A stretch of 64,000 bases of DNA from Temnopleurus reevesii. Taxonomy: Eukaryota; Echinodermata; Echinoidea; Temnopleuroida; Temnopleuridae. Position numbers and translations under genes: made by a program. The first letter of the stretch is position 1, and every line of letters begins with the position of its first letter. The notes beneath the pieces were generated by a model. It worked only from the letters and a program-made list of their open reading frames with translations. It made no database searches and was not told the origin of the DNA. The stretch is taken from NCBI GenBank assembly GCA_036244855.1, contig BQKZ01001874.1, forward strand, positions 1 to 64,000, in the 5' to 3' direction. Below are positions 12,401-27,400 of this stretch, in pieces.

Positions 12401-15400
12401 TTGAAGAAAAAAGTATTTGAAAAAAAGAAACATTTTGCCCCCAAAATTTATTTTTTGATGGTGAATTTTATATCATCTACACTGTATGATACGTTATCAG
12501 GTACCAGAATCTGTGACTCGTTACGTCGTATTCAAGCAAAAGTCGCTGATCTGAAGTCGTAGAAAATTGGAATAAGGAAAATAAAAGCTAACAAAATATG
12601 AACATTTTGATCTTTTGATTTTGCGAATCTCAAATAATTCAAGACTTGTTTGCCAAAAAATGATTTTCAAACATGGTAATCTAAAAAGGGCAGACAAATA
12701 TTTTTCCTTTGTTTTTTTGGTCAGTTAGCTAAACTCTCCAGGCAAATGTCACGCTCTATGAAGCCTGACCTACTTGCATCATGTATATTCGCTAATTAGT
12801 CACTTGCAGCCAAGCCTTGAACAAGGAAAACCTGCTGCTGACAATGGATTCTGCCTTTGCTATTGAAAATGCATCATTCTGTTAAAATGCAAGACAACAT
12901 TTAGAAGCAGTTTCGTTTTCAAAATACTTTTGGTAACCCTGTCCTCTTTTGCTGAAACATTCTATTTAAAGCTTATACAATAAGGAATTCTATGAAAAAG
13001 TGAAAATTTGATGTTTGTCTGATTGTGACATGAAAGATCACAAATGTGAGGTTACATGTACAGTGTACAATTTACCTCCCAGGATGATGACTTCATCTCT
13101 GGTCCGATATTAATGTGTGCTCTGACATTACATGTACATTATTTCCTGACAAGTACATGAACATGTGCCAATATAATTACATGGAAATATTAAAGACATA
13201 ATTACAAGTAAACATATTCAAGCATTTAAGATTTGGTACAGTCAATATGATGTCTGGCGCTGTTTTAAATTTACACATGTACAGAATATTCATTTGAGTT
13301 TATCAATATATTGCAAGGTAAGAAAATTAGTGAAATGTTAGCAATGTTGGTTCTCTCACATCTTCTTGAGTAAGCTAAACATATTGAGAAGGTCATTTGT
13401 AGGAAGAAAGGCAGTTAATGAAGAGGAGGGTGGGGGTTTAGGAGGATAGATAGGCAGCAATAGCAACACAGGGCCAGGGGGAACTTGCTTGTCTACTCAC
13501 ATTTCCGTCTGGATCTAATAAAGTGAAATTGAACTGCATAGTGTAAGCACCAGCATCTTTCTTGGCCATGCAGATGCAGACTGCAGCCTGTAATCTAATT
13601 GTCTGCTTCACTTTAATGCATTTCTAATATATTTTCAATCAATTATTCCAGGCCAAGTGATCACCATTATTTGCAAGTAATGAATCTCATACTCATTTCA
13701 TCTTAAGAATATTTCAATTAAAAATGTCATTACCTATATATAGAGAGAGAAATGTAGTTTTGTTGTATATTTGTATATAACCTGCTTACAATTGTACTTC
13801 CAATACTTATGATGTATTCCCTATTTTATGGTACTGTTTATGGAGGTAAATTGTTACTTTTGTTACTTATCTTATGCAAACACTGATAGGAAAATTGAAT
13901 GCTTTTTGTTGGATGAGAAATAATTCCCCTATTTTTTAAGTAATACATATATATTTAATGCTCTTGACACTAAAATTGTGGGCAGAAGAATGATTTGTTT
14001 GAAAAATTATTGGAAGTTTTCACAGGGATGAGCAATATAAAAAAATACTGAAGTACCCCTCCATTTGTACATGTATCATTTTTTTCATGTAACTCGCAAT
14101 TTGTGGAAACATGCTCTTTTTAATTATTTTCTACAATTCCTACTAAATAATTTGCCAAAATAAATTACATTGGGGAACTGCCTTGGTGTCAGGTCATTTG
14201 CTGGAGTCAGCCGTCTGATATTTTTAGGATGCAAGAATGATTAGGGCCCCAGGGAATATATTTAGGTACTTGACCAATGAGTCACAATCCTTCTGAGATT
14301 ATTATTGAAAACTCTACATGGACATGGATGTGTTTGGATATTTGTGGTGGCACTTTTCGTATATGAAAGTCCAATGGACCCCTCCTTTTAAACAGTTCTC
14401 AATTAAACAACATTATCTTGTTTTTTTTCACCATTTCTTCCTGTAGGGAGTCAAACCACAAAGCTTTGAGAAGGTCAATGACAACAAGATCAAAGAAATC
14501 ATTGATGGCTGCACCAAAACAAATAAGGAAGACAGGTATGTATTTTCAAGTGTTACATCATTAATAGCACATGGTAATCTGCCCTAATTATCTTTCATCA
14601 TCGATTACATTCAGGTCAGACATGTATTGCTCACCAAGGACTTTCTACATACATGTGTATTCATGATGCCGCATTGCCCAAGATACCTTGGTTGATATTT
14701 TCATCTTCATGTTCCAATTCACTTTTACACTGTACTTTGTGTTCTGTCAGACTATCTGCCTTTTGTCAAACTTCCTGGTGAATGATCATGCCTTATTAGG
14801 AATGATGTCTTTCTGTATTGGTAATGGGCATTGTTGTCAGGTCATTTAATTCTTTTCCAGGAATACTTACAGATCGCTTAGCTTCCATTTTTAGCAGTTT
14901 TTCTTTGCCAGTTTTGATTAAGAGTGGAAAGATCTTTTAAAATAGATTCCCCTCATTATGTTGTCTTTGTAAAAGGAAACTGAGGGAAAGGACAGACTTA
15001 ATTTTGCCTTGGTTTTTATTCAAAAGATGTTCTTTTAATTTCATTATGTATAATGAATGGTAGGAGGGTAATATTATGCACACCTTCTTTATGGCAATCT
15101 CTTTCATGTGACAGAAAATTTATCATTGGTTTGTATAGTTTATATGCACCAATGAAGTACTTATATAGAATCCTTGACTTTGATCAATAATATTCCTTTT
15201 CAACGATTAGAATATGGGCATTTCCACTGTAATTGTCCATTTATTTATGTATTAGGTGTTTAGGAATTAGGTATTTTTATGTTTCTAGTGTTCATAACCT
15301 TACATTTTAGCACCATATCAAGCTAAAGAGAGATTTTGCTAATTATAAGACAACCTCGATACAATTATCTTAAAAAAACATTAAAAATGGTACGTATGTA

Positions 15401-18400
15401 ACTTGGACAGGCATCTTTGTTCTAATTCATAACAGCCAAATGAAATATTTCTCATGCTTAATGACTCTTTCTTTACAAAGTGAGCTTATATAGAGGAGAA
15501 GATATAATATCATCCCATTTATATAGATTAATCATGCAGTATAGCACTCATGTAGAAAGTATGAACGTTTGCAAACATATTTTTATCATGATCTATTTTA
15601 CACTATGTTCAGCATGGATCCTGGAATTGCATTTTAATGAACAGGAAAAATTTCTTTGTCTTCAAAAAATTGTTTATCTCTTCACACTCATTTTTGTTTA
15701 TTTAGTAGAAAAGCAGAATTTTCCACTCTCAGTAGGTTAGAAAACAAATGTCATCCACCTGTTATGCATTAAACTTTCATCTTTAATTTGCAGAAACCAC
15801 ATAACAAATGAGTGGCTCGCTTCATGAAAAAAAGATATTCAGGAATCTCTTTAAATTCAGAGAATTTCAATTAAAATGTAAAACACTGCATATATTTGTA
15901 AAGAGGTCCCATGACAATGAAAATGGCCATTTATAAGAAATATCTTCAGTAACAGCCTGCACCAGGCATAGTTTTGCACTGCTGCATTTTTAATTGACCA
16001 TTTTGGTCAGTAGATCTCGAGTACAGGTTAACTATTATTTTTCTCCTTCAAGACTTTGCTACTGAAAAGGAGAAAGAAATAGCCTGGTCTGATGCTTATC
16101 AGAAGAATGTGACAATGTGTAAAATACTTTGACCTTTATCTGATTTAGATGTTTGCATATTTGTTGCAACAGAATACAATGTCTGTTTTAATCAGATAGA
16201 TGAGCATTTATATTTGCCAAGCTTCCTGTTGGCATAATAGTGAGGAAATAGAAGTGGGTAAAAAAAAAAGCGGTAAATCATTTAAAGGCACAAGTTATTT
16301 TTGTTTTTTATTTTTATTTTTTATTTTAATATACCCTTTAAATAACCCATTGGACGTCTTTATATAAATAACACTTATCTCTCTTTAAGAAATTGTATGC
16401 TCTGTATCTCCTTTTTACTCTTGTTGTATATGGTAGAGTATAAACCATTGGAACAAATGATAAGTTACAATTTATTCCTACATCATTTTAAACTCGCTCA
16501 GGAGACTTTTTATGAGAGAAGTGATAGTAAAATACTTGAGGAATCTGTTATATTATCATTTTAGTCAACTCCCTAACTCGTATAGACGATATCCAGCAAT
16601 ATCAAGCACTTATTTCTGATATACTCATTGACTACAAAAGTCACAAACCTTAGATTTTCAATATTTATTACCTATATACACAAGTGAAACCATATTGGCA
16701 TTTATACTTTCAACTATTGTCCGAATTCCAAACATCACTTCACCTTAAATGAAGGAATTATCTCAAGATTCTAGCTAGGAAATCTGAAATATTGTATAAA
16801 CCAAAACTGAATGTTCCAAGAGAATGGAACAAGATGGAAAAATTAAGGTGCCACAGGTGTTCAGATTGCAAGATTTAAATTGAAGAATCTACCAAGACTG
16901 ATTCGCAAAAGATGATCTATTACTATTCTCAGAAAACTTGTGGTATGTTTGTGTCACAGACTAGCCTCTTGGAGCTAAGAGAGGATATTGAGCTATCTCT
17001 TGCTCAATTCAAGTTTTGCCCATCACACTTCTTGTCACTTTGTTCTTTCCTCGGGTCCTCACATAGCACGGTTTCCTCTTTCCTTGCTTGCCCTCTTTTA
17101 TCGCCTCGGGTTTAGCCTATGTTTTGGAATTCAGCCAGGATTATTCAATCGATGCCTGCATATGATACTCTTCGCAAGTGCTAATGGCTAAAGCATCACT
17201 TGTCAGCAGTGGTTGAGTTATTTATCAGTGCATCTTGTATTCTTGAACTTGATGTCCATGTAGTATTTGGAACTTTGTATGAAGGAATCATTCTGCACAA
17301 ATTTCTGGAAGTTTAGGCTCCTATTTGCAACAAAGTATTAATACATTTACCTTTTGCTGAAGCATCATGTTACATCCATGGGCTATTTTGTTGACAAATT
17401 TGTAGAGATGCTTATTTAGCATTTGGGGGGGGGGGGGGGGAGGGAGGACCCCGTCGGATTTCCACATATTTATTCTTTAAATGAAGACTCTGGTCAAGGC
17501 AGCTTGAATACCAGCAAGAGTAGTGGTGTTGAAATAAGAGTGAAAACAAAATGGAGGATAAAGTACGGGGTCATCTAGGCATGTATTTTAAGAAAGCACA
17601 AGCTCAAATGAGCTTTAATTTGAATTATCTTTATAGATATTCTAAGAAATTGCTTAAAAGATATGAACATTTTGCTTGGTTCTAATTCTCCTTGATTCGT
17701 CATGTATGACGAAAATTTGGTGGATAGCTTTTATACCTTAATTTTGGTGGTGCATGAAAGTCGGACAGATTGTAATATTCCATTACAATGTCGGCATTTG
17801 ATTATTAAATATTATGTCATCATTTTTTTGTAATGATGTTTAAAAGTCCTCGTTTTTGCTGATACATATGTAGGGTATCAGTCTGCAATGGTTCATGATT
17901 TTGATTTGATTGTTCCTGTTGAATATGATATATATAATTGTTTCCAGCAGGGTACTTTCATACCTGCCTGGTCATGGAATTTCAAATATGTAAGTTACCC
18001 CATACACAGTCTTGATCTGAGTGCGTGTAACATCAGCATTTAGAATTCATTTTATGATTGATTTTAGAATTCTAGGAACAAGTTTTCATATACATGTACA
18101 TCCAAATCGCAGTGATAAATTATTGTCATGACTCAATATGCAAGTAATTTAGTACATTGAAATTTTTATTGAAAAATTATTTCCATGACTCAATAGGCAA
18201 GTAAATTCAGTTTTGATGGTTAGATTTTTTTTCTTACAGCATTTGAATTTGCTGAAGGCACCAACTTTTGTTGTGATTAGAAAAATGATCTGCAGTATGT
18301 ATATTTAATGAGGCACATGAAAAAGCCTGTTCTTGTTCTCTAATTTGCTTATAAGGCTTTATTTCGTTTTTATGCTGATCTATTTTGTTGATTTTTTTTA

Positions 18401-21400
18401 GTGGCATTCTATGCGTCATGAAGCATCATTTGCTGTACGTTTGTTGGTGGCTGTATTAAATTGTTAGTTGTTAGCAACCGGATTGCAACAGTCAATTTTT
18501 TTTAGAATTTCAATACTTGTGGATAAAGTTTGATTTCTCTCTAACAACCTGCATTTAAACTTGAAAGGAAGCAGAAAATTATCTGGTGACTTTTTACCCT
18601 TTTTGCTATCATTCCAAACATGTTTCCCTCTAATAACATTCATTGAGCTAACATGATACTCATGTTGCACTTTTCGGGAATGAAGAAAAGCAGCAGAGAT
18701 TGCATTACATCAGGAATTAGCTGATTAAAGCATTAACTGTTGTAATCAAATTTGTGATGATATAATATTACTGTCTACATTAATGTAATATCAATAGTCT
18801 TATTTCAGCAAGGTTATCAAATAAACTCAATTTCTTTGTTCTTATATCAATTTAAAGCAGAGGAGCTTTTTCTGATTGTTTGTTTTATTCATTGGGATAT
18901 ATCCATGTATTATTTTTTTATCTTTTGATGTGATTTATCTATTTAAATGTCACATTTTAATCAGTTTAGAACTACAATCCTCCAAGCTATATGTATTGTG
19001 AGGAAAGAATATTGTTTGTGGTAATTCTGAACTGTTCGTTTTTCATTGATTTAAAAACAAAATAATTTCACTTTTTTGTTTGGTTTTGAAAGCAAAATCT
19101 TCTCTATCTTCACGGAGATGGTTTGTGATCTGCTTATATTTCATTTATTTTTTATTGAAAAAAAAGAACAAATGTGATCTCGTTCTTGATGGGACTGCAT
19201 GATACAAATTTAATTTGTATGAAATTAGGATGATTAAATCATATTGTTTTTCAGTTACAATTAAGAACTCTCACCTGTTTAAACAGATGACATGTATAAG
19301 AGCTTTGTAAACTTCTAAAATCTGGAAGTAGAGGCAAGGTTTGATAAATATTAGGATATCAATGCTATATGTAGGATGGGTGTTGAGAAGTTGTGATTGC
19401 CAACTTCCTTTGGTTAGTAAGATAGCAACTATCTGTGTCAGTATTTTTCCATCAGTGGTTTTTATAGAAATTTGGGTACCTTTGTGTATTCATTGATGTC
19501 TCAAATGTATGAGTATTTAACATTGGATGTCATTATTATAGAGGACATTTTCTAAAAACCAAGACGCATGGACTCGATGGTATTGTCTTAAATGAATGAA
19601 TTAAGTACAATAATGAGTCCTATAATGTAATAGAATGAAATTACTCACAACAGTCTACAATCTTTCCGCAAATTTACATTTTGCAGCCTGTCCTTTCCCT
19701 TTCTTTAATCTAAATCTGGCTAAGTACATTGAAGATGCAGTGTAATTAAAGGCAAATATTGGCATGTAATAAATACCATTTATTATGGTGAATAATTATT
19801 TTAAGAACAAGAACCAAGGAAAAGAGGAAGTTTTGATTATCCTGGACGAGGTGATGTTATTGTTCAGCAAGTTTTTCATGTTGATATCCATATCTAGTGC
19901 AGGTTGTCTTTCATGTAATCATTGCCTAATTCAATTTTCTACAAAATTACTCTACATATTTGTGCTCAAACGCACAAATAGTGTATGATCTCGTAAAGAA
20001 GTGATTGTGTAATATCAATCTATTTTGTGGAGGGAAAGACAGTTCAAAAAGAAGTGAAACAAAAACAAGAGAATTACCAAATAATCAGTGGTTGGTTTGA
20101 TTAACACTAAGAGGTTCACATTTTATATGGAAATATTCTTTGCTTGTCAGACAACTAAGACCTTTTCTACATCAACATGCAAAATTTATGCTTGTCGAGT
20201 TTGTCATAAATTTGGCATGTGCGTATCTCAATTTTGGACATTTATATCACAATTTATGTAGGCTGGCTTCAGTAATATGATTGCAGAACACATAAGAAAA
20301 CAATAAGAAAGATCCTTCTTTTCACGTGAAAGTACAATGTACCTGGAGGAATACAATGAGGAGCGCACCTGTATTATTTGTTTGCGGTACAGCCTTTAAA
20401 ATAGGCTGGCCCACAGCTGACAAGACAAGATACAAGTTCCATAAGTTGTGCAAATCTGGGTCCGAAAGTGGTTCCAAATATGGGACAGCTTTTTTTTACT
20501 CAAAATTTTAACTCAGCTTCAGGCTCGCCATGGGGCACCCCTTGCATGTGAACAGAGGGTTTGAAACCAGACCTTTTATTTAGCCGTATCAGGGGCCTGT
20601 AACATAAAGAGATGCAATTAATCTTGCAATTGATTGCATCTCTTTAGTACACATTTTGCCATAGACTTACGATAAATATTTATTGTAAAGTTTAATTGCA
20701 TCTTATATGTTACAGGCCCCTGATAATAGATCAGAACAATAAAAATTGAGTGGAAAACATATCACCCTAGTATTCTGCATGTATTACATGGCTTATACCA
20801 GGGGGGGGGGGTGCATGTTCACATGAAGCCGATGAATGAAGTTGGTAGGAACATGTTGTAAGCAATGTGGAAGCAAGTCTATATGACATGAAACATTGGT
20901 GTGATATCCATCATCCTTTAGCATGCTGATGGTTGTAGACAGCTATCCTCTTTACAGTGTCACATGATAGTCATAATTTAGGATGGCAAGTGCATATTCA
21001 AATTTCAATCAGAGAAAAATGGATAACAGATGATTTTTACTTGAACCCTTGTTAACCCAAGATTGACCCATATCACTGTATCAAACTCAGCGGTATTATG
21101 TCAAGATCTTGGTGAGTTTTCATAATATGTAGGATTATTTTTAGATATGAAATGTAGAATATTCCTACCCAAGCTTGTATGCAACCCAATACACAAGTCA
21201 AGGAGACATATAGGTCAACTGTACAACTTACACAGCTCGGAGATGTCTCACCTTGATGTGTACTGTAGGCCTATATGTTGATATTTTATCAATCGGGGAA
21301 ACTGATTGTAATTTTATTTTTTGATGATCCTTAAATTTAGAAATGCTTGAGATTTTGAATTGATAAATGCTTTTTAAATAAACAAGATTCTTCTTTATAA

Positions 21401-24400
21401 AACATTAGTGTAAAAAGTTAATAAACCTGCCTTCTAGTTTAACCCTTTCAGGACAATATACATTATACAATATACAATTTGCATTTTAGTTCAATAACTT
21501 TTGATACAGGGCTATATATATATATATATATATATTAAAAAACAAATTCAAGAGAAGAAGAAGAAAGAGAAAAATATCTACACATGTACTCTAAATCTGA
21601 TTGCAACTATGAATGAAAATAATCACCAAGATTGTCAGAAATCCTCAAATTTGTAACACATATGTGGCAATTAAAAATCCTTAGCTTTCGTACAAATTGA
21701 CAACTTTCAAGATGCAATTTGGTAGCATTTTGAATTGGAATGTTTTAAAAAGATATTTAAAATGTTTATGTTGCCAATTTAGGAAAGGAATTGTGATTGA
21801 ATTAGTTGCAAAAAAATTCCTGCCCTGCATGGGCTAATCTGTAATGATGAATCTATTCAGTATGAATGTATAATGTGCTATACACATGGCACACCGGTGA
21901 GACATTGCAGAGTTCATGTTGTCACTCTGTCTGTGGGTGGCACATGGCTTGATAATGTATGAACAATTCCGAGCCTTGTTACTTTGCCAGCAAGAAACTA
22001 TGAGTAACTTTTATTGGTGAACCCTGTGGTTGAAAGCTTAGCATGGTTCGAGGGAGCATTGAACAGATGAAACACCATTGACTTCGAACCACAAAACCCC
22101 ATTTGATCGTAAGGAACTAGCTTTTCTCTCAGGACACATTTTGATGTTAATTCATTGCACACTGCTCATTATGGAAATATTCATTTGAAGATGAATTTAA
22201 TTTGATAGGCATAACTATTTTTAATTCAATGATCACATAAATCTCGTTTTAGGTTCCTTGTGTTTGAATAATTAAGATATAGCTGAAAAGCAAATAACAC
22301 TCATCTTTTGTACTTATCTGACAAAATGGAATTGTTTGAAACCCTGGGTTATTAGTCTCAACGAGGTTCGTTGTTTCTTGAGTTGCGTATTCTCCAATGT
22401 TTAATCTTTTCCTTATTTGAATCGATGGTCAATATTATGAAAATAGGATTGCACGCATGCCATTGAATCTGATGTAGCTAATAGTTTTACATGTATGTAT
22501 ATTTGCTATCGATTATGTAGGATCATACATTGAAAAGATTGACAGGGAAGTAGAAACTACTGTAAATCAATGTTGGGTGAAATTAGAAAGCATAATTAGC
22601 TCTGTGTGTTGGCATACTCTTATAGTGAAGTTATTTTTAATCATGGAAATACACAAGCTTCGATGTTTGAGGAACTTGGCTTACTATTATGCACATGTAT
22701 ATAACTCTTTATACATGTTACAAAGGATCTTTTCGCAATATTTTGTGGCTAACTTCTTGTTTTCCAGTGTAGTACAAGAGACGATTACGAAAAGCACAAG
22801 CGTAACAACTGAAACCATGTGCAATAAAACAAAAGCATAAATCCTAAAAATTACAAATACCCCCATGTAGTTTGATATTTTTGCAAAAGATATTCCATAT
22901 CAAAGTGACCTTGTAAGATCACGGCTTTACTTTCCTCTTAAATTTGTTAAAAAAATTATTGAACCCTCCCTAGGAGTATATCTTTTCTACAAGTATCCAA
23001 GACTTTTCCAATGTGGGTTCAATTTAGTTGCTTAATTTAGGCAGGAAAGAACCAACTAATTAGGAAATGTCTTAATAAACTGCCTACTGCAATTTCCAAT
23101 GATGGGCTGTGCACTTAGGGTTGTTTGTAGGCAGTATCAATGAGCCAAGTCTAAATTGCCCTCTAAATCCCCTTGCGGAGCCTTCCTGTCCAGTTTCCGC
23201 GAGGGGGAATTTCATTTACAGACAGTGTTTGACACTTCAGAGATGAGATCTCAACTAGACAACCCTAAATAAAAACAAGTATAATTTATATTATTAATAT
23301 CTTCCCTTTTCAAAAGGTGGAGCTCTCCTCATACCAACTGTGAACCGTTCAGGAAAACTTATAATTTTCAATTTTCCGAGTAATTAGAATTTACCAGTAA
23401 ACACTGTTGGTGAATTTAAACCTGTAACTTTAGGGAAAGTCCCCTATAGACAGACTTTGAATGATTCCTAATGTGAATCATTAGGAAGCTTCAAGTCATG
23501 TTCCTATCTGGTCAACATACTATGTTCATATGTTTATCAGTGTTCATTTTCAATATCCTTTAGTTTCCTTTATTGAAATTAGAAGGAATTGAATTATGGA
23601 GTTGTATGTGTGTGATCTTTTTTCATTTGTATAGTGAAAGGATATAATATGAATGTTTGCTTTTATTTCAAGAGTGTGAATTTGTTTTTTTGTCAATTAA
23701 TGAATCTGGAAATCCTGTTGAATATACCAGACAATTCTTTTACTTGACCATGACTTCCTTATTGTTCTCCACTTATGAAAGAAAGAGAATGATGAAAAAA
23801 ATAATGAAAAACACTCACACACGCAAATCAATGCAGTAGCATAAGATACAGTATTCAAAGCAAATATATTGTTGAAGTGCATTTATGCTGCAATAGATTT
23901 TCAATCCCTACAAAATATGATATTCTTGTGAAGTATATTTATGTATGCATACAGAAATAGTAATATACATGTACTTGTGAATGAAGAAAATTTCATGAAG
24001 CACTACTAATATGGATAAATTTGCACACAGTATTAAAAATTTGGATTGCCATGCAAATATAGAACACTTAATAATCATTGCAGTAATCCAGTGGATAGTT
24101 TGAAAGATAATTGCACTGTGTGTGAAATGAATTTGTCCTTCTTTTATTCAAGGTTATTACACTTGATGCACATATAGTATTATTTTGTACTTTGTATAAT
24201 ATACATTGTAGTTGTAAAACCATTTAATTTTAGTCCTTCGCTATGTATGTATACAGTGAGGCACCAGAATTGAGACTGGATAAAGAATATTCCTGTAGGG
24301 AGTACTTGATGGTGCTTTTACCCTTAATAATAAAAAATAATGAAACACTTTTATATAGCGCATAACACAATCATGCGAAAGTCCCTAAGCGCTTGAAACA

Positions 24401-27400
24401 TGGAAACATGGAAAGAGAGAAAGAAGTAAGAAGAACTAGGATTATCAGTAGATTAGTTGTTTTTGAAGAGATAAGTTTTCAAGTTTCTTCTGAATTTTTC
24501 ATATGGTGTAATATTTGTACCTGGTACTCCATTTTATAGCCATGCCAATAGAAGACAAATTACAAAGTGAAATATAAATTTTTATAGATACATCATTACT
24601 TTCGGAGGAGATACCTAACCATTAGCACCCGAAGAAGAGACTTTGATCATTGTCAAATTGAATATGTATCATGCTGGGACTGGGTTACACCAGTTTAGAT
24701 CTTGCTATCACTGGATCTAGTAGTTTGCTCATATCGTGAAGTCTAGTTAAAGGGTATGTGTGTGCCATTATAATGACCTGGCGATCATTTTATATGTTTT
24801 TTCACCTGATTGTAAAAAAAAAGACTTATTCTTCTTAGATGTAGGGCACACCATAATTCTTTTTTGCAGTGTGTTTTGTTAACAAAGATAGAGCACATTA
24901 CAGTACCTTGTAAACTACAGCATAAATGTAATTCTTCCTCGAAATGGAACGGTCCAATTGCTTAGGAGTGGTTGCGTAGCTGCTCAGATCTCACAATTAA
25001 AGGCAAAAATTATAATTTCAAGGGGAAATGGCTTTCATCCACTGAACAATCCTATGAAAATGATTTGACATGAACCCTTTTTTCAAACTCTTCATTCATA
25101 GTTTGATAGAAATTGTAGTAAAGTCACAGGATATATGTGAAGTCGATTTTTTTTTGATCGGTTTTCCATCTTAAATTTCATATTTTATGATAGTTGAAAA
25201 AAATCCTCTTTTAGTTTGGAAACCAAATAATTTTTCATTATGTTGATTGTTGTCATGCAAGTATTATTTAGCTGAAACATTCTGCACCAGCAGACTTGAC
25301 ATGTAGAGTTTGGTACTATTTCTGTAAACGTGAGACTCTTCTTATTCCTGGTGCTGTGGAACATGACTGCAATGGCTTCATGATAAAGCATAAACATATA
25401 AAGTGTCACATAGTGGCATTCACCTAATACCTGATTCATGCCTGTATGGTGAATACCCGGGTACACACCAGACGCTTATTATAGCTGCATCAGACAATAG
25501 ATAAGGATAAAATAATTAACCTGAAAATAGTATGAGTGCCTTATCAGGCTATTATTCTCCAGGTGTGAGCTCAGCTAAACATTGGGTTAACACCAGATCA
25601 GTGTGAATGGGGTGTATAAAATTGGGAATCATCATGCAAATAGTACATGGAGCTGTCATGTGCTATTCGTCCATGTACCAAGTATACCGCTTCTGGTCTT
25701 TTTCATGATGGTTTAGGATGTCTCTGAGTTGAGGTGTAGACTTATTGATCAAATGAATTGTTGATCCTCATAGACCTTGAGGATGAATAGGAGAGATTCC
25801 TAGAATTAGTCATTAGAAGCCTTTCATTCTGTTATAGGACACTACACAACTACAATCTGTCCTTTATTATCCAGCTGAAGACAACCACTATTCTAAAGTT
25901 ATCAAGATGGATTAGATGTGGTTTACTTCAAACTAGCTATTCTATTTTAGTGAGAAAATAGATTGTAGTGATTCAGTGAATTTAGACACATAACACTGTT
26001 TTTTTTTTAAACCAAGCTGTGTAGGCGATTTCGAAGTGAAAGATGAATTCATAAATCTGACCTTAGATTGTTCAAGAGTAGGAGAAAGTAGGCACAAATC
26101 TCCCTCATTCAGTCCCTTTTATTTGTATCATTCTATCCGGATGCATTCAACATTCAATCAGTTAGATTTTTTTTGATGAAATAGAAGATATTTTGCCAGA
26201 GTGATGTCTTTTCTCATGTAGTATAATTATGGGTTAAATCATAATGTAGAAGAATATTAGATTTCCTCATGAGATATTTCACTGTGAAAGCCTCTTACAT
26301 ACATGTAGCTGTATTTGATTTATGGAGGCATAAAAGAAGTATGCAGAGCTTGAACTAGAGTTTGGTTACACTGACAAGTCTCTTACCGTGCCAAGCTTGC
26401 AGCTCATAAATGAAATAATAATGAGAGTTCAGTCTCCCATTGAGTATTTCTTGCGTCAAAATTCAATTAAGTCACTACACCCTGCTCCATCTCCACCCGT
26501 CTGAAAATTGCCAGATCTTAACCCTAAAAATCCAAAGATATTTTGATGTCATCCTCATGAATGATAAATGTTTTTTTTAGTATTGAAATTCCTTATGGAT
26601 CAACGCTTTAAAAATGGCACTTAATAGGCGGGTTTACTAATAGATGCAAATTTTATGCATACCTCTGACACAAAGGTTGTTCTTGGCAACCCGAAAGCTT
26701 GCCCGAGGCTTGCTCGACATAGCAACAAGTAATGTATGCAAACTGGATTCCAAGTATTGTAGTCTTATTGTTATCAACCGGCCTATGGAATACCGCGTAA
26801 CTACATTAAACGCACAAAAATTTGAATATATAAGTAAACCCGCCTATTGAAAACCACACATTTTTCTGGAAGCCCTAGTCATTGGTCCTTCAAGCTATAA
26901 ACAGATAAATGAGCAGATGAGAATTGCATGTCTTTTCCTTTCAAGATGATGCACATTGTGGTCAGGTCTTTGTCATTTTCAAGACATTCTTATTGCAGTA
27001 GATGGCCAAATGATGAATCTTCCTTTTGTATCTCTTCGGCTGGTTCAGACATACCTGATTCATTACACCACACTGACAGTTCTATGCATGAATGTGGTAG
27101 TGAATAACATTGTCTTTGACAAGGGTCAATTGATGAGGTGTGACTAAACCATGCATATTTCATTGAGGAAGTCGCATAGGAACAAGGCAGTTGCATTGCT
27201 TGGTCTTTCTTTTGCTGATAATCAAACTCTGAAGCATTTATGTAGAGCCTACATTTTGATTACAAATTATAATTTATCAATGTTCTCATATTTGACTATC
27301 AACCCTTGAATTCAATTTAGAAAAATATTTAAATCACATCATGGTTATTTACATATGGTATTCGTGAATGAATTGCGGTAGAAGAAAATCTGGTTGCGAA

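Noticed and set aside
26644..26850. 68-codon ORF in intron 5
   Set aside because: It lies within the TIR element; the frame is incidental to the element's interior.
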